Shown here one piece after another: positions 20,515 to 32,634 of a stretch of 64,000 nt of DNA. A program made the position numbers and the translations under genes. Origin of the DNA: Periplaneta americana (lineage: Eukaryota; Arthropoda; Insecta; Blattodea; Blattidae); the NCBI RefSeq assembly GCF_040183065.1, contig NC_091117.1:98482001-98546000 (forward strand), in the 5' to 3' direction. Within the stretch, counting starts at the first letter, position 1. Each line of letters starts with the position of its first letter. The notes below the pieces were generated by a model. That model did not search any database. It saw nothing but the letters and a program-made list of their open reading frames with translations, and was not told where the DNA came from.

Positions 20515-21637
20515 ATGCCGGCGAGCAAAGATCTTTGCCCGGTTTGTCGCGCTGCCTTCTTCGATAGGCAGAAATTTTTGAAATGTGCGGGGTCTTGTGG
20601 ATTAAGATTTCATCTGGAGTGCATCAATCTGGGTGAGACGGAGTACAACTTGTTCATGGATGGAGGCATCTCTTCCTACAAATGCGAGTGCTGCGTAGGT
20701 GCATTGAAAACTTCCCGAGGTGACGATACTCCGGTAAGTTCTAGAAAGCCTGTTTCGTCTACAAAAAAAGTTATTTCACCTTCAAGGGAGCTCAACTTGC
20801 CGAGCCTGCCTTCAGTTGATTCACTCTCCGTTCAGGTTGAGACTGTTCGTTTAAATAGTGTGAACATTCTGGACACAGTGAGTGACATATTGGAATACGT
20901 GAAGTCTCCAAAAGGAGATGATAGAACTGAAGAATGAAAATGCGGCTCTGAAAATTCAGATGGCCGAAATTTTAGCGAAGACAAATTCTAACGTACTCAC
21001 TAATAAGGGAAATGTCCCTTCTGAATCAATTCAATACGAACCCAAAGTGGGTCAGCAGTCCAGTCAATCTGGCATTAAGAAATCATATAGTAAAGTGTTA
21101 TCTGAGAACGTAAACACTGTGAATTCCGCTGGATCAGCGTCTAGTACGTTGTTGCCACACAATAGTACGGCGACTCAGCAAGATATTAATTGTAACGGTA
21201 TTCAGGCCAATGTTTCATCTGGTAATAAGAATTCTGATGATTTCCAAATTGTAACACGTAAGAGGAATAAAAATCGCGAACACAGAGTTGGAACTTTGGT
21301 CAACAGTAAACTAGAAATGGCTCCCGAGAGAATAAAAACTAAATCTTTATTCGTTTCAAGATTTAGTTCTAATGTTAATAAGTCCAACATTGAGGATTCA
21401 CTAAAGAGTCAACTGAATATAAGGTCACTTGTAGTTACAAAATTAAAAACTAAATATCAGACGTATTCCTCTTTCCATATATCTGTTGACGAGAGGGATT
21501 TTGACTTAATAAATAACACCAATGTCTGGCCAGCTGGGTGTCTCATTGCACCCTTCTTTGGAAAATTAAAACTAGAGCAGCATTTTGCTCCTGCAACTAC
21601 TAGTGTTCCAGTTGAATCTAGGGTGAATGCCTCTTAG
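20515..21637 (+). pseudogene. CR1-like LINE ORF1 with PHD finger (one frameshift)
   Basis: The first frame (20515-20937) starts with a PHD-type zinc finger: C8, C11, C24, C28, H33, C36, C57, C60. A Ser-rich linker follows. The second frame (20918-21637) continues with a coiled-coil-like 'EMIELKNENAALKIQMAEIL' and a basic region; a single indel near 20925 separates them. PHD-bearing ORF1 proteins are known from CR1-type LINEs (Kapitonov and Jurka). It is followed after 19 bp by the endonuclease ORF. The protein would be a nucleic-acid-binding chaperone of the retrotransposon RNP. Confidence 0.75.
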
Positions 21638-21656
21638 TTGACTTAACCATCTTACA

Positions 21657-22301
21657 ATGTGCAATTCAAGTAATCATCTTGAAATATTTTATCAAAATGT
21701 CAGAGGTTTGAATACCAAGACTAATGAATTTTTCGAGAATTTAGTGAGTAATAATGATGACATTATCTGTCTCACTGAAACATGGTTATCTGATTCAGTT
21801 CTAAATACAAATTTATTTCCAAACAATTATACTGTGTTTCGTGTAGACAGAATGTTTTTAGACACTAATAAAACAAGGGGTGATGGAGTATTAATAGCGA
21901 TTAATAACCATTTGCCTTTTACATATCGCCGATATGATTTAGAAATTATTAATGAATGTGTTTGGGTTGAAATTAAAATGGCTGATGGTTATAACCTGTT
22001 AATCGGAAATCATTACCTCTCACCTGATACAGATCATAATAATTTAAAATCTTATCTCAGTTTCATTGAGAAAAACCTTGACACCCATAATTTTAGAATC
22101 GTCTTCCTTGGGGACTTCAACGCTCCTGGTATGGACTGGTCTACTGGATTTAATCTTAATGACATTCATTATTACTCTAAAATTAAATCAATGGATTTAT
22201 ATTCCTCGTCTTGCCTTCTTGGTTTAATTCAAATCAACTTAACTGTTTCTTGCAAAAATTTACTTGATTTGGTTTTCACTAATATCTATAATAGCCTGTG
22301 A
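21657..22301 (+). pseudogene. CR1-like LINE ORF2, endonuclease domain only
   Basis: The 214 residues form an APE-type endonuclease: 'FYQNVRGLNTK' (Asn), 'ICLTETWLS' (catalytic Glu), 'VFLGDFNAPGMDW' (Asp and Asn) and 'LDLVFTN' near the end. The final SDH motif and all reverse transcriptase are missing. The ORF stops where hAT-derived sequence begins (about 22302), so the LINE was interrupted or truncated there; no remainder is seen on the far side. Confidence 0.85.
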
Positions 22302-22302
22302 C

Positions 22303-24856
22303 CGTTCCGCTCACGTCGCACAACTGCCCGTCCCCCACTCCCTTCAGTTTCTATCGTGTAGTGTAGGCGGGTGAGTTGCCGCTCTCGTGATCGGTTTCTT
22401 GGAAGGCGCGAAGCAACAATAAGCTTAGTACGCTAGCTCATTAATGTGATTGTGTTCTTGCAGTGCAGTATTTTAAATTTGTGATTTGTTCGAGTGTCTT
22501 AGAGTTATATTAATTGTGAATTATTAAGTTTTTAATTTCCCAATTAAGTGATATTGTGAAAAATATGGCAGAACAAGTTTCTGGAGAGGTTTGTGTTGAA
22601 AATGACTGTGTAATAGAAGGTTTATTAAAAGTGCCTTTTAACCGTCGTACATACAACGAGAAAGTTGAAATTGTGAAAATGGAAAGACCAACTCCTGAGT
22701 TAAATTTGTCCATGGACGTAAAAGAAAAAGAGCGTGAGTACACACGCCATTTCACTTCAACATCATATGGTAAGTGGAATTGGTTGTATGGTAGTTTAAA
22801 CTGTCTAAACTATTTTGCTGGCCATGTTTGTTATTTAGCCGCGAAACTAATGTGTGGTCAAAAGAGGGGTTTTCTAATATGAACTCCCTTCGAACGGCAG
22901 TCCTAAAACACGACAAATCAAAAGCTCATATTTATAGTAGCATGAACTTTGCAAACTTTGGGAAGACAAGAATTGATTTACAGCTAGATAAGCAAAAAGC
23001 TCTGCACATCAACCAACACAATGCTCTTGTGAAAAAAAATCAGGAGATTTTACTGCGTCTTATTAACGCAATCTGCTTTCTAGGAAAACCAGAATTGGCT
23101 TTTTGGGGTCATAATGAGAGTGTGGAATCAGACAATAGAGGAAATTATATTGAATATTTAAGTTCCTTAAGTGAATTTGACCATTTACTGGCCAATCATC
23201 TTGAGAGTTCAACAGTATTCCGTGGTACTTCTCCCGCAATTCAAAATGACTTAATATTTGCTATAAGTGGGGTTATGATAAAGAACATAAAATCTGAAAT
23301 AGAAGAAGCACCTTTTTGTGGCCATTGTTGTTGATGAAACAAGTGACTGCTCTAATCAGAGTCAATTGTCCACTGTTTTAAGATACGTCGACAGTACTGC
23401 CAATGTTCAAGAACGGTTTATAGGATTCACAAATGTCAGTTCGGGCAAAACTGCTGCTGCTTTGTTTCAGCATGTGGAAGGTGTTATAACAGAATACAAT
23501 GTCGGCAATAAGTTAATTGCACAGATATACGATGGTACTTCAGTTATGGCGGGAAATATTAATGGCTTAAAAACAAAATTTCAAGGAAAGTATCCTCAAG
23601 CACTATTTGTCCATTGTTACAGCCATGTTCTCAATTTAGTTTTGCAACAAACTACTTCATCCATTCCAGAATGCCGCATTTTTTTTCAAAACACTGTCGG
23701 GTTTAGCTGCATTTTTCTCATCATCTCCTAAAAGATAAGAAAAACTCAAGGAATTTATGTAAAAGAAACTCCCAAAAGTAGCACTAACTAGATGGAATTT
23801 TGCATCTCGGCTTGTAAATACAGTAAAGGAATACAGAGAACAACTGACTGCTTTCTTTGAAAATATCATTTGTAATGACTCTGAAGAAAACTGGGATGAT
23901 GATGTAATTGTGCAGGCTCAAGGATATTTGTATTTTTTCATACAGTTTCAGAATATATTTCTTCTTGAAGTCTATGCTAGAGTGTTCGCACATACAGATG
24001 TGCTCTACAATATTCTTCAGACAAAAAGTCTAGACATAGCATACTGCTTGCAAGAGGTATCAAAGTTAAAAAATACTATATTCGAGTTCAGACGTAGTGG
24101 GTTTCCGTCCATATGGAGTAATATGGAAAATGAAAATTCTTCAGACAATACAATGGAACCACCATTAAAGCGAAGAAAAGGAGATGATGAATTGAAATAC
24201 AGGCAGCTGTACTACAGCATACTAGATCGTATGCACATGGAAATTACTGACAGATTTTCTGATTATGGAAAGCTTCAGTTCACACATCTTCTAGATTCTC
24301 AAAAATGTTCTGCTTATAGAGAAAACTTCCCGAATGAGGCACTAAACAAATTATTTCAGTCCTATAACAGTCACTTTGATCAAGTACGTTTGAAAAATGA
24401 ATTAAGTGTAATATATTCAGCAGAAGTCTTTGATTTTTCGAACAAACCTATCCATGAAATATTATCTGCCATATATGAAAACCAGCTGAACCAAGTTATT
24501 CCTGAAGTCCTTAAATTGGCAACATTAATTGTGACAATACCAGCTACGTCAGCATCGGTAGAAAGAACATTTTCTGCGTTGAAGAGAATAAAATCCTACT
24601 GTAGATCAACTCATACACAAGAACGTTTATGCGGCTTGGCACTGATGTCCATTGAAAAGTCATTTCTACAGAAACTTCACAAGCGGCCCAACTGTAATTT
24701 CAATGACGAAGTCATCAAAGTATTTTCGTCCCAATCAAGACGTCTGGAATTTACATATAAATAGGTAAGGAATTTTATTATAGGGTTTTTAAAATATATT
24801 TTGTGTAATAATAGGGTCAGTGGTAGCCCAGACCCTTAAACCAGTATACGCCACTG
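22303..24856 (+). pseudogene. hAT element with broken ZMYM1/DUF4371-type transposase
   Basis: Coding pieces at 22556-22760, 22828-23310, 23318-23700 and 23910-24764 belong to one ZMYM1-like hAT transposase but need at least three frame changes. Landmarks are 'SMNFANFGKTRIDLQLDKQK', 'IVVDETSD' (catalytic Asp), 'AQIYDGTSVMAG' (second Asp), 'HCYSHVLNLV', and C-terminal 'TIPATSASVERTFSALKRIK' (dimerisation region). The right end CAGTATACGCCACTG matches the CAGTGGCG ends of the hAT at 63343. The left end is not identifiable, so the copy is probably truncated on the side touching the LINE. It is dead. Confidence 0.85.
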
Positions 24857-24959
24857 CAACTGATATATCATATTTCATGTAAATTTTATGAAGTTAAGTC
24901 CATAGTTTTGTTAATTAGCAGCATTTTTTTCATACATAAAATGTGTAACAACGCCCGGC

Positions 24960-25310
24960 ATAAACAAAATAAATTGTTTACTGGTAATGTTACTTAAACT
25001 AAATACGGATAAAACCAATACAATTCCGTTTCAGACCCAGTGAAAAACAAATAGCAATACAATATTAAAACTGTATTTCGACACCGGCATCCTTTATTTC
25101 TGCTCCTTCTGTCCTTACTGCTTAAAGAAGAAGACGATGAGGTGTAGCTTATAAGAAGTAGGCCTATTTCGAAGACAAACGATTAATCAAATAAATGGTT
25201 CACTAGTAATAAAGTTAAACTAAATACGGATAAAACCTCTACAATTCCGTTTCAAACCTAGTAATAGCAATCAAATATTAAAATTGTATTTCGACACTCG
25301 CATCCAAAAT
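24960..25310 (+). repeat. Direct repeat pair, ~120 bp
   Basis: 'AAACTAAATACGGATAAAAC' followed by 'ACAATTCCGTTTCA' and 'GTATTTCGACAC' occurs at about 24990-25090 and, diverged, at about 25210-25300. It is an old local duplication of unknown origin. Confidence 0.7.
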
Positions 25311-25374
25311 AACGCAAAACTCTGGGATAGGTCGTATTGTTGTTAATATTTTGACTGGAAGGACATGAAAGAAC

Positions 25375-25463
25375 ATAATTGAGCACCCACGTGCAATAAT
25401 GGGGTAAGTATGAATATATTTCGTAACTACTTACCCCATTATTGTACGTGGGTGCTCAATTAT
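25375..25463. repeat. Palindromic MITE-like hairpin (89 bp)
   Basis: 36-bp inverted arms (25375-25410 and 25428-25463; core GAGCACCCACGTGCAATAAT) with only about one mismatch surround a 17-nt loop. It would fold into a strong hairpin as RNA or cruciform DNA. Confidence 0.9.
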
Positions 25464-26250
25464 ACACTAATAATTATCTGTGGTGCCACAGCCCTTGAAA
25501 GGCTCAGACAGACTAGCCGGCTGTTGGCCTCACGTTCACATTTCTATAATAATTATACTTTACTGTAACAAAAAAACTGAAAGTGTGTTTTGTCATGTTT
25601 CACCCACGTTACAAGCTTGGAGGTAAAGATTGTTTACTACAGATAGGGCCTACTTTCATTCTATATCTTATGGCATAGTAAATAGTTTTGCAACGTGTAG
25701 AGACTGGAAAAACAATTTAATAAAATCATCCGAATCATACTCGTTCATTTTATAGGCAATCTAGCAGGTCGCATTTAAAAGAACCTAGGAATATTAACAT
25801 TTTCTTCAGTATATTTGCTAGGACTTCTTGTCATACTACATGACAATTTTGCTTAGGTTATTCTTTTAAGCATTCCTACTAGGAATAGCTCAAGTGTTTT
25901 AAATTTAGCGTACATAAGTTTAGATTAAGTTCCTAGCACATATTTGACGAAATACTAGGTTTTTTCATTTCAGTTTGATTTATGCAAACGAAATTAAGAC
26001 AGCTGACGATTCTAATGTCAGTTATCACCACGCCCACTTTGTTTTGAGCGCATAAGTTCATTACCGACGGTCGTTTAATTTTCTTCAAACATGGCGGCGC
26101 AATGACCACTCTATATCTTTCTCTTTCTAACTCGTTGACTTACGCGGTATTCTGAAGTTGTTTCGAGTCCCGTTTCTCTGGAATCTCTCCTACAAGATAT
26201 GGGACATCATATATCCAACATCCAAAAGAGAAAAGTGATGCCCTAACCTC
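25464..26250. other. Non-coding stretch
   Basis: No feature is recognised; sequence around 26010-26110 is more GC-rich ('CAAACATGGCGGCGCAATG') but has no supported exon. Confidence 0.4.
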
Positions 26251-26259
26251 AAAGCGAGA

Positions 26260-26430
26260 ACTGTATTGTTTTGCATTGGATGCAGTCAGTTCCGTGGGTT
26301 AGCAGATAAGCACGGAATTTCTAAGATATCAGTGTGCAAAAGTGCGCACAGGGTAGTTGATGTTGTTAAAGAGTTAAATTCGGGGCAGGTTTTTGATCAC
26401 CAAAATGTTATTTACTATAGCACAGAATTT
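26260..26430 (+). pseudogene. PIF/Harbinger (HARBI1-type) transposase fragment
   Basis: The frame encodes 'RGLADKHGISKISVCKSAHR' then 'VVDVVKEL', matching the helix-turn-helix of HARBI1-type transposases (GDxxGISKxxVCRxVHRV). The downstream DDE domain is not seen. A possible right end is the 'GAAACGGGCCC' junction at about 27043, read outward as GGGCCCGTTTCACAAT; no left partner was found. Confidence 0.6.
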
Positions 26431-27043
26431 TTATGCTGCTGATGGTATCACTAATGTTTGTGAGGTTAGAGATGAAACATTAATAAATACTGATGGATCA
26501 ACACAAAAAAATTAACCTGATTTTGTATTTAGACATCGTAATTATTTTATCAATTGCATATTTGTACGTAGACCAAATCTGTTATTTACTTATTTGAATT
26601 TTGTGCTAACTTTGGCCATTTAAGTAATAGACGTATTGGTATACTCGACCAATCACATCAGATGAAACTCCATTGTCGCCAATATATAAAAATCTAAATA
26701 CTTTTATTTTTTAAACAATATTTTATATTTTCTGTTGGTGAAATATGAATCAGCAAGCTTAGAATAATCTATTTTAGTACAAAATATAAACATATGTATC
26801 GATAGTAGTAAAAATACAGCGACTTTAGCTCTGCTCCTTAGCGATTTTTGTAAACTGTCGTTGGCGATATTGTGTAACCAATAATGCGTATTTGTAAATT
26901 TCTTTAGCTGATTTTGTAAAGTTTTTCAGACTTTACAAACTAATAAAATAGTATTGTGAAACACAATTTACAACCATTTGTAATCTTTTACTTGTTATTT
27001 GTAAATTGTTAATTTGTAATTTGTAAGGATTGTGAAACGGGCC

Positions 27044-27845
27044 CCTGGATCCTTTGATTTTTCCTTGGAATAAACGACAAGCGGTGCAACTCAGCGCCTC
27101 TAGGTCCGTAACGCTCAGGTTGCGGGCTCATGCTACGCGCCGATGTTGCGAAGTATCGTTCGCTGTGCAGATAGGATTGCAGCGCGGTTGCGCTACGATG
27201 TTCTGTTGCAAGTCTGGACGCTCCTTAACAATGGTACACTACAATGAAACAAAAGAATTGAAAGTAACGTTGTCTAAATTATCAAAATAAAGTGGCTATA
27301 TAAATGACATGGCATTCACTTCTATACTACAACGAAATAATTGAAAGAAATCCACATTTAAACGTTGTTATTGAAATGAAAGAAACATACGAAATAAAAT
27401 AATCTTTGAATAGTTAACACACCTTAATATTTTCTTAGTTAGTGTAAAATGTTTTTAAGAAAAGTTGTGTCACATTACGAAAGAAAACGTCACTTTGCGC
27501 TCCACGATCCCAGATCCGAGGACGAAAACATCCTCTATCCCAGAATCTTTAATACACAGGAACGAACATTAATCTGGATCCCAGGATTTGAAAATCATAG
27601 CCAATAGAACCCCCTTTCCACGTTTACAGATTGTCTTGCTGTTCCGTGCATTAAATGAATATCGGCTAATTCAACATCAGGGAATCCTTCCACTATCAAA
27701 TGTTGAGAAGTAAGATTCCTGTAAGGTTAATGGCCCTTAACTGACACAAAAACTTTTTTATACTGGCGTACATGTAATAGGAAGACGTGCGTATAGTCTA
27801 AACTGAAAGGCGTTTCGTAGTATGATCATTCTGTCATCCACAAAA
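27044..27845. other. Non-coding stretch
   Basis: The 78-aa frame at 27054-27290 is not recognisable and has no supporting context. Nothing else is seen. Confidence 0.4.
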
Positions 27846-28010
27846 CATTAGACCAGGGATGTCAAAATGCCTGCACTGCGTGTTCTCAAGAAGCCGTACA
27901 TTTCCTTAAGAGCGATGATTTTACCTTATTGTTCTGGTACCGGTAAGTGAACTTTGTTTGATTTGTATTGCTTGTAGTATGAGCAGGCGTTTTGACATCC
28001 TGCATTAGAC
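27846..28010. mobile_element. 149-bp hAT MITE
   Basis: The unit 27854-28002 has ends CAGGGATGTCAAAATGCCTG and its near-perfect inverse, and is flanked by the 8-bp duplication CATTAGAC (27846-27853 and 28003-28010). Size, ends and duplication fit a hAT-derived miniature element. Confidence 0.93.
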
Positions 28011-28754
28011 AGTAAAATACGTGACATATTTAGGGGTAAACTATTAGAGCAAGGGAAAAAGTAAGGCGTTGTTTTATATGCATTTTTTCTTAAATAAATA
28101 TCAAAATAATTGCACGTATAATCCTAACATCCCGTATGAACAATTAGAAAATTTACAAGAATTACAAATAAGACATGACCCTGGACAGCACATTCGTTAA
28201 GCTTCTGTTCAGCAGAATACGAGAATAGATGCAGACTTTACAGGTCATGTAATTTATAACCTTTCAGCATTGGAAAGAAGCCCAGCCCAATCTCTCCCGA
28301 ACACATAACGTAATTTAAAGCCCAGATACTGAATACGGGTTACGTCGGTTCGTTAGATAACACAATTATCTCACTTTTTCTTATTCTCTGTGACAAGTTC
28401 TACACTACAGTGGTCTATTACGGTCTTATTCCACTTTTTATTAGATCTTCCTAACAACCGCCCTCCATTATATTTGTATTTTAGAATCATACCTATCTGT
28501 GCAAGTCCACAGCACGTGATTTTTCCATTCAGATCTAATTTGTTTATATGGTAGAGAAGTGCAGCAATAACGTTATCATGCTGTGAAAGTGACAGGGTAG
28601 TAATATTACACTCCTATGCAATGAATTTAAAGCAGTTTCCTGCGATTACAAACCTCTTCCGTAGCATAGTCCAAAAAACTGCAGATACAGTATGTCTACA
28701 ATAGCATTCAAAATCATGCTTGGTCTTTTATCCACTTTGATTACGTAATCTGGA
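28011..28754. other. Non-coding stretch
   Basis: No exon recognised. It ends in a 16-bp sequence TTTTATCCACTTTGAT (28726-28741) that recurs inverted at 29583-29598. Confidence 0.4.
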
Positions 28755-28905
28755 CTTCACATCACTAATAAAAACACATTAATTACGCAACTAGTTAGGT
28801 AATGATGCTTCTATTATGTAACTAGTTAGGTAAAGACACTTCCATTACGGAACTAGTTAAGTAATATTACTGCTATTACTTAACTGATTGCGTAATGTGA
28901 ATCAC
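28755..28905 (+). repeat. Short tandem array, ~33-bp units
   Basis: Four diverged units share 'ATTACGCAACTAGTTAGGTAA' variants (about 28780, 28814, 28846, 28877). The unit contains the palindrome-like ACTAGTTA. Confidence 0.75.
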
Positions 28906-28923
28906 ATATTAAATTAAATTAAA

Positions 28924-29089
28924 TGGAATTGATTTTATTTATTATAAACATTAACAACATGTTCGACATACTTTTTGTACTTTTCTTCAAACACCTATCT
29001 TCAAATTTTGTTGTAGTTTTCGATGGTACTAAACATTCAAGTGCAGAATTTGCAGCATTTTCAATATCTGAATCCTCGTTAGAACTCAT
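28924..29089 (-). pseudogene. Possible N-terminus of a Crypton-like tyrosine recombinase
   Basis: Minus-strand translation begins 'MSSNEDSDIENAANSALECL' and continues 'VPSKTTTKFEDRC'. This resembles the start of insect tyrosine-recombinase transposon proteins (acidic leader, then xxALxxLxPxKSxxxYE). No catalytic domain is present, and the plus-strand 87-aa frame over it is a shadow. The assignment rests on a short match. Confidence 0.3.
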
Positions 29090-29102
29090 TTTAATAATAA
29101 TT

Positions 29103-29104
<2 letters not shown>

Positions 29105-29176
<72 letters not shown>
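29105..29176 (+). repeat. (AAT)n microsatellite
   Basis: About 24 AAT units. Confidence 0.96.
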
Positions 29177-29747
29177 TTATTGCTAGAACACAGATGTTAC
29201 ATATTTCTTTTGCATATAAAAATCACTCTATCACCCCCACAAAGAGTACATACTCATGCTCAGGGGGCATTCCACAAAATTTTAAGAGATTTTATTAATT
29301 AACATAATAAAAAGTAAAAAGAGAAAAAGAAAATCATAGATATTACAGTAATTGAAACTATTTTTGCTATCTAATGTTTGTTTATTTCCTCTAGTACTGC
29401 TGTTTTTCTGTTATAAACAAAACCTATAGTATTCAAAACCAATAAAATAGACATAAACGAATCCCTTCTCGCAGGAAGAAACAAATAATAATACAATCGG
29501 CTCTCCACAAAAGATTTGTTCAAAACTGATGAAAATAAATCAATTAGGCCTACTTTTATTAAAAAAAAAAAAAAACTTTTTTATCAAAGTGGATAAAATG
29601 TTGTACGATATACTTACCGTAACTTCATAATTACTAGAATACCTACTCGATTGGTTATCAACAACTTTCCAATCTCGTATTGTAATATGAAATATTACGA
29701 TACACATAGTAAATAACTATCAGGAAGCAGTCCTTAAAAGAAGTTCA

Positions 29748-29760
29748 TCATCAGCATCAG

Positions 29761-29800
<40 letters not shown>

Positions 29801-29802
29801 TT
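29748..29802 (+). repeat. (CAT)n microsatellite
   Basis: CAT repeats, interrupted at the 5' side by CAG. Confidence 0.95.
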
Positions 29803-30290
29803 TCATTCATGTGGTAGACCATACGAATGGTTTCATTTCACCTCTTAGGCCTAGGCAGACGCCCTTTCTCTGAACAGCTACTAAAGGATTTCCTTATGAA
29901 GTATTCTTCAATTCTGCTAATTTATCGGTGTACTTCTAGTAACGGCTCTATCTTCAGTTTTTCCATGATGCCCGTGTTTCGTTTCTGACCCCATTTAGTT
30001 TAACAAGCGGTACAACTCATAAATCTCATTTGCGCTGTCATAATTAGATAGGCATTGTACTTCCTAATGACCCATACATTACTTTCATAAAGTAATAAAG
30101 GCCTGCTTAAAGGTTCATGACTTTTTATTCTAGTGTGTTTCAGTGATGAATAACTAAGCTACTATAGTACTGATTCTAGTCCCCTCAGATACCATAAGTC
30201 TGTTCATTAATTCAATCACCGCGAAAGGATAGAAAAATCGTTTTGGTTCCTCGTAACGTACATTTTAGTTGAAATCTGAGGATATAATAC
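29803..30290. other. Non-coding stretch
   Basis: No exon or bounded element was identified before the transposon at 30295. Confidence 0.4.
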
Positions 30291-30404
30291 GATATGCGCC
30301 AAAAAAAAACAGTAGTCCTACTGCAATTTTATCACTCATCTGGTGTCCAGTTTCCCTAGCAACGAAGTATTTATTTACTCTGTAATAGTTTGACAAATTG
30401 TGAA

Positions 30405-30685
30405 TTCAGTGTTGTTTTTTTTATTTTATTGGGTTATTTTACGACGCTGTATCAACATCTAGGTTATTTAGCGTCTGAATGATATGAAGGTGATAATGCC
30501 GGTGAAATGAGTCCGGGGTCCAGCACCGAAAGTTACCCAGCATTTGCTCGTATTGGGTTGAGGGAAAACCCCGGAAAAAACCTCAACCATGTAACTTGCC
30601 CCGACCGGGATTCGAACCCGGGCCACCTGGTTTCGCGGCCAGACGCGCTGACCGTTACTCCACAGGTGTGGACCGTTCAGTGTTG
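30405..30685 (-). mobile_element. tRNA-derived SINE, family A
   Basis: A 261-bp minus-strand copy (30415-30675) is flanked by the 10-bp duplication TTCAGTGTTG (30405-30414 and 30676-30685). From head to tail it has a tRNA-like region (B box GGGTTCGAATCCCGG), the core 'TTACATGGTTGAGG', 'CTCAACCCAATACGAGC', and the tail 'AATAACCCAATAAAATAA'. The 90-aa frame over it is not a gene. Confidence 0.95.
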
Positions 30686-30701
30686 ATTGTGCAATATTAT
30701 G

Positions 30702-30757
30702 GTTCTCACAACAGAGGAGAATGTGTTTACTGTTGAGCATTATTTTTGGTCACACTG
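30702..30757 (+). pseudogene. Transposase N-terminal fragment in the left terminal repeat
   Basis: 'MVLTTEENVFTVEHYFWSH' then a stop. It mirrors the better-preserved minus-strand copy at 35500-35262, as expected if both ends of the outer element include the same gene start. Confidence 0.6.
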
Positions 30758-31246
30758 AATAATGAAATTACAAACATACTCTGAAAATCAAGATGTCATT
30801 AGGGTAGATGAGGGTAATTATAAACAGGGGGTAATTGTAAACAAATGCTGTGAGAAATACAAAACCGTCAATATAAAAATGTTAATTCAGGAGAATATTT
30901 AAATTAACATGTTGGCTAACCTACAAAGCAGTTTGGTGCCAAATAGGAATAACTGCTTAGTTGTGAACGAATGTTTTGTAAGAGTCTACAAAAAAGCTGA
31001 GAAAGAATTTTGCTTCACCTTCATTTTTGGCATTGTAAGTAAACGTACAGTGTATTTTTTTAAGAATATGTTGTTTTTATGAGTAATGTATAGTAGTTAA
31101 CATTTATTACAATGGTTTTGAGATCTCCCATAACCTCAGTTCATTAAATTATGACGAGTTTACATTTGCCTCATAGTTTTAATTGCTTGGAGGTAATTGT
31201 AAACATGTTTTACTGTGGTTACATTTCGCACTTTTCAGTAATCAAA

Positions 31247-31485
31247 ATGCCAAGAAATTATATTAGGAAGAGACCCCCACCCAACTACACTGTAGAGGAT
31301 TTAGAGAGGTTTGTCACAGATGTGAAAAATAGTAACTACAGTTATCCGGAAGCTCAGGAGAGGTACTGAGTTCCTATATTCGTCATATATCATAGGTTAA
31401 AGGGACGAAATGTACCAGTGACCAAAATTGGAGTTGGAAGGAGTACAGCTCTTTCTTCTGAACAGAACAAAAAAATTTTCAGTGT
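31247..31485 (+). pseudogene. Pogo/Tigger transposase, N-terminal psq HTH remnant
   Basis: 'MPRNYIRKRPPPNYTVEDLE' begins the frame, and after a stop/frame change 'IYHRLKGRNVPVTKIGVGRS' continues. Together they match the psq helix-turn-helix at the start of pogo-superfamily transposases (MPRxYxRK...YxIPxSTLxxRxKG). The CENP-B-type HTH and DDE domains are absent. Confidence 0.65.
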
Positions 31486-32634
31486 ATGATAGCCCGTGCG
31501 AAAATTGGTGTTTACAATTATCCCCCTCTCAAAGAGCTAAATATAAACAGGTGGGGTAAATGTAAACTAGCAATTAAAAGATGAAAAATAGTCAACCGTT
31601 TTATTTTAAATCCATTTTCAGGGAAAAGATAGATCTAAAAATAACACAATGGGCCGAGTGAATAAAGCTGAGCAAGTCCTTTTACTTCACTATTTTGAAT
31701 GAAATGCTTCCAATATGTTAAATAAAAAAGAGCTCGGCCTCCTGCTCATGATGATGCAACAGCAGACATGAGCAAGTGCTTACCGTCGGTCCAATTGCTC
31801 TCTGATTAGAAAAATAATGTGAATAAAGTGATGGATTTGCTTGAGGGAATGAGCAAAAGCTTCTGAAAACTGTGAGTCTGGTCATTAGCAGACTCGCCTG
31901 TCTACAGAGTAGATCATGGCACAGTTTCACAGACGTTGAAATTGTAGATGACGAGGGTGTCAAAGAGGGTGAAGAGGAATAAGTGAGCGAAAGAGAAATT
32001 TTACGTGTAGGACGTGAAAGAAGGGAAGAAATAAAATTGCTCTTATAATAGAAAATCATGAACTCTTTAAGTCATCCTTGCGATTGTGACTGAAATTGAT
32101 TGTAATGAAACACCAATTAATTTCACATTTTATAGTTTTACATTTTGCTGAAGAAATTAAATATGTTCACAACCACTCAGAATATAAAAAAGTGATATAC
32201 ACATATCTTTAAACACCTACAACTAAGGCCATTAACATAACATATAACTAAATTTACTGAAATAGAATTCAAATGTGCTTCTGACTGTAATATTTTATTT
32301 AGGCCTAGTTTATGTAAAACTAAAGCACATGATAAACTCACAAATGAAATTACCTAACTATTTATCTTGTTTTCAAAGAGTAATATTTAGTTTAGACTTT
32401 AGAGTACACCCATTTAATTTACTTATATTTTGTAGAAAAATATAACACACACTCAAAATATGATGTGATACTTGTTTATTATTTAAGTACCTCTACTTCA
32501 GACTAACACAATTTATATAACATGTGAGTTAACCTACCTTACTATGTAAAATAGATCATGATACAAGTCTAATTATTATCCTTATGAACAAACACGTAGT
32601 AGTATGAAAAACAGTAAAGTGTACAGTCCCGAAA

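Noticed and set aside
27054-27290. 78-aa plus-strand ORF in a GC-richer patch
   Set aside because: No family resemblance, no splice or promoter context.
24857-30290. CRISPR-like array
   Set aside because: Repeats here are microsatellites or diverged tandem units without regular unique spacers, and the genome is eukaryotic.
31718-32059. 113-aa Ser-rich minus-strand ORF in the nested transposon
   Set aside because: No recognisable domain; low complexity from an acidic-rich opposite strand.
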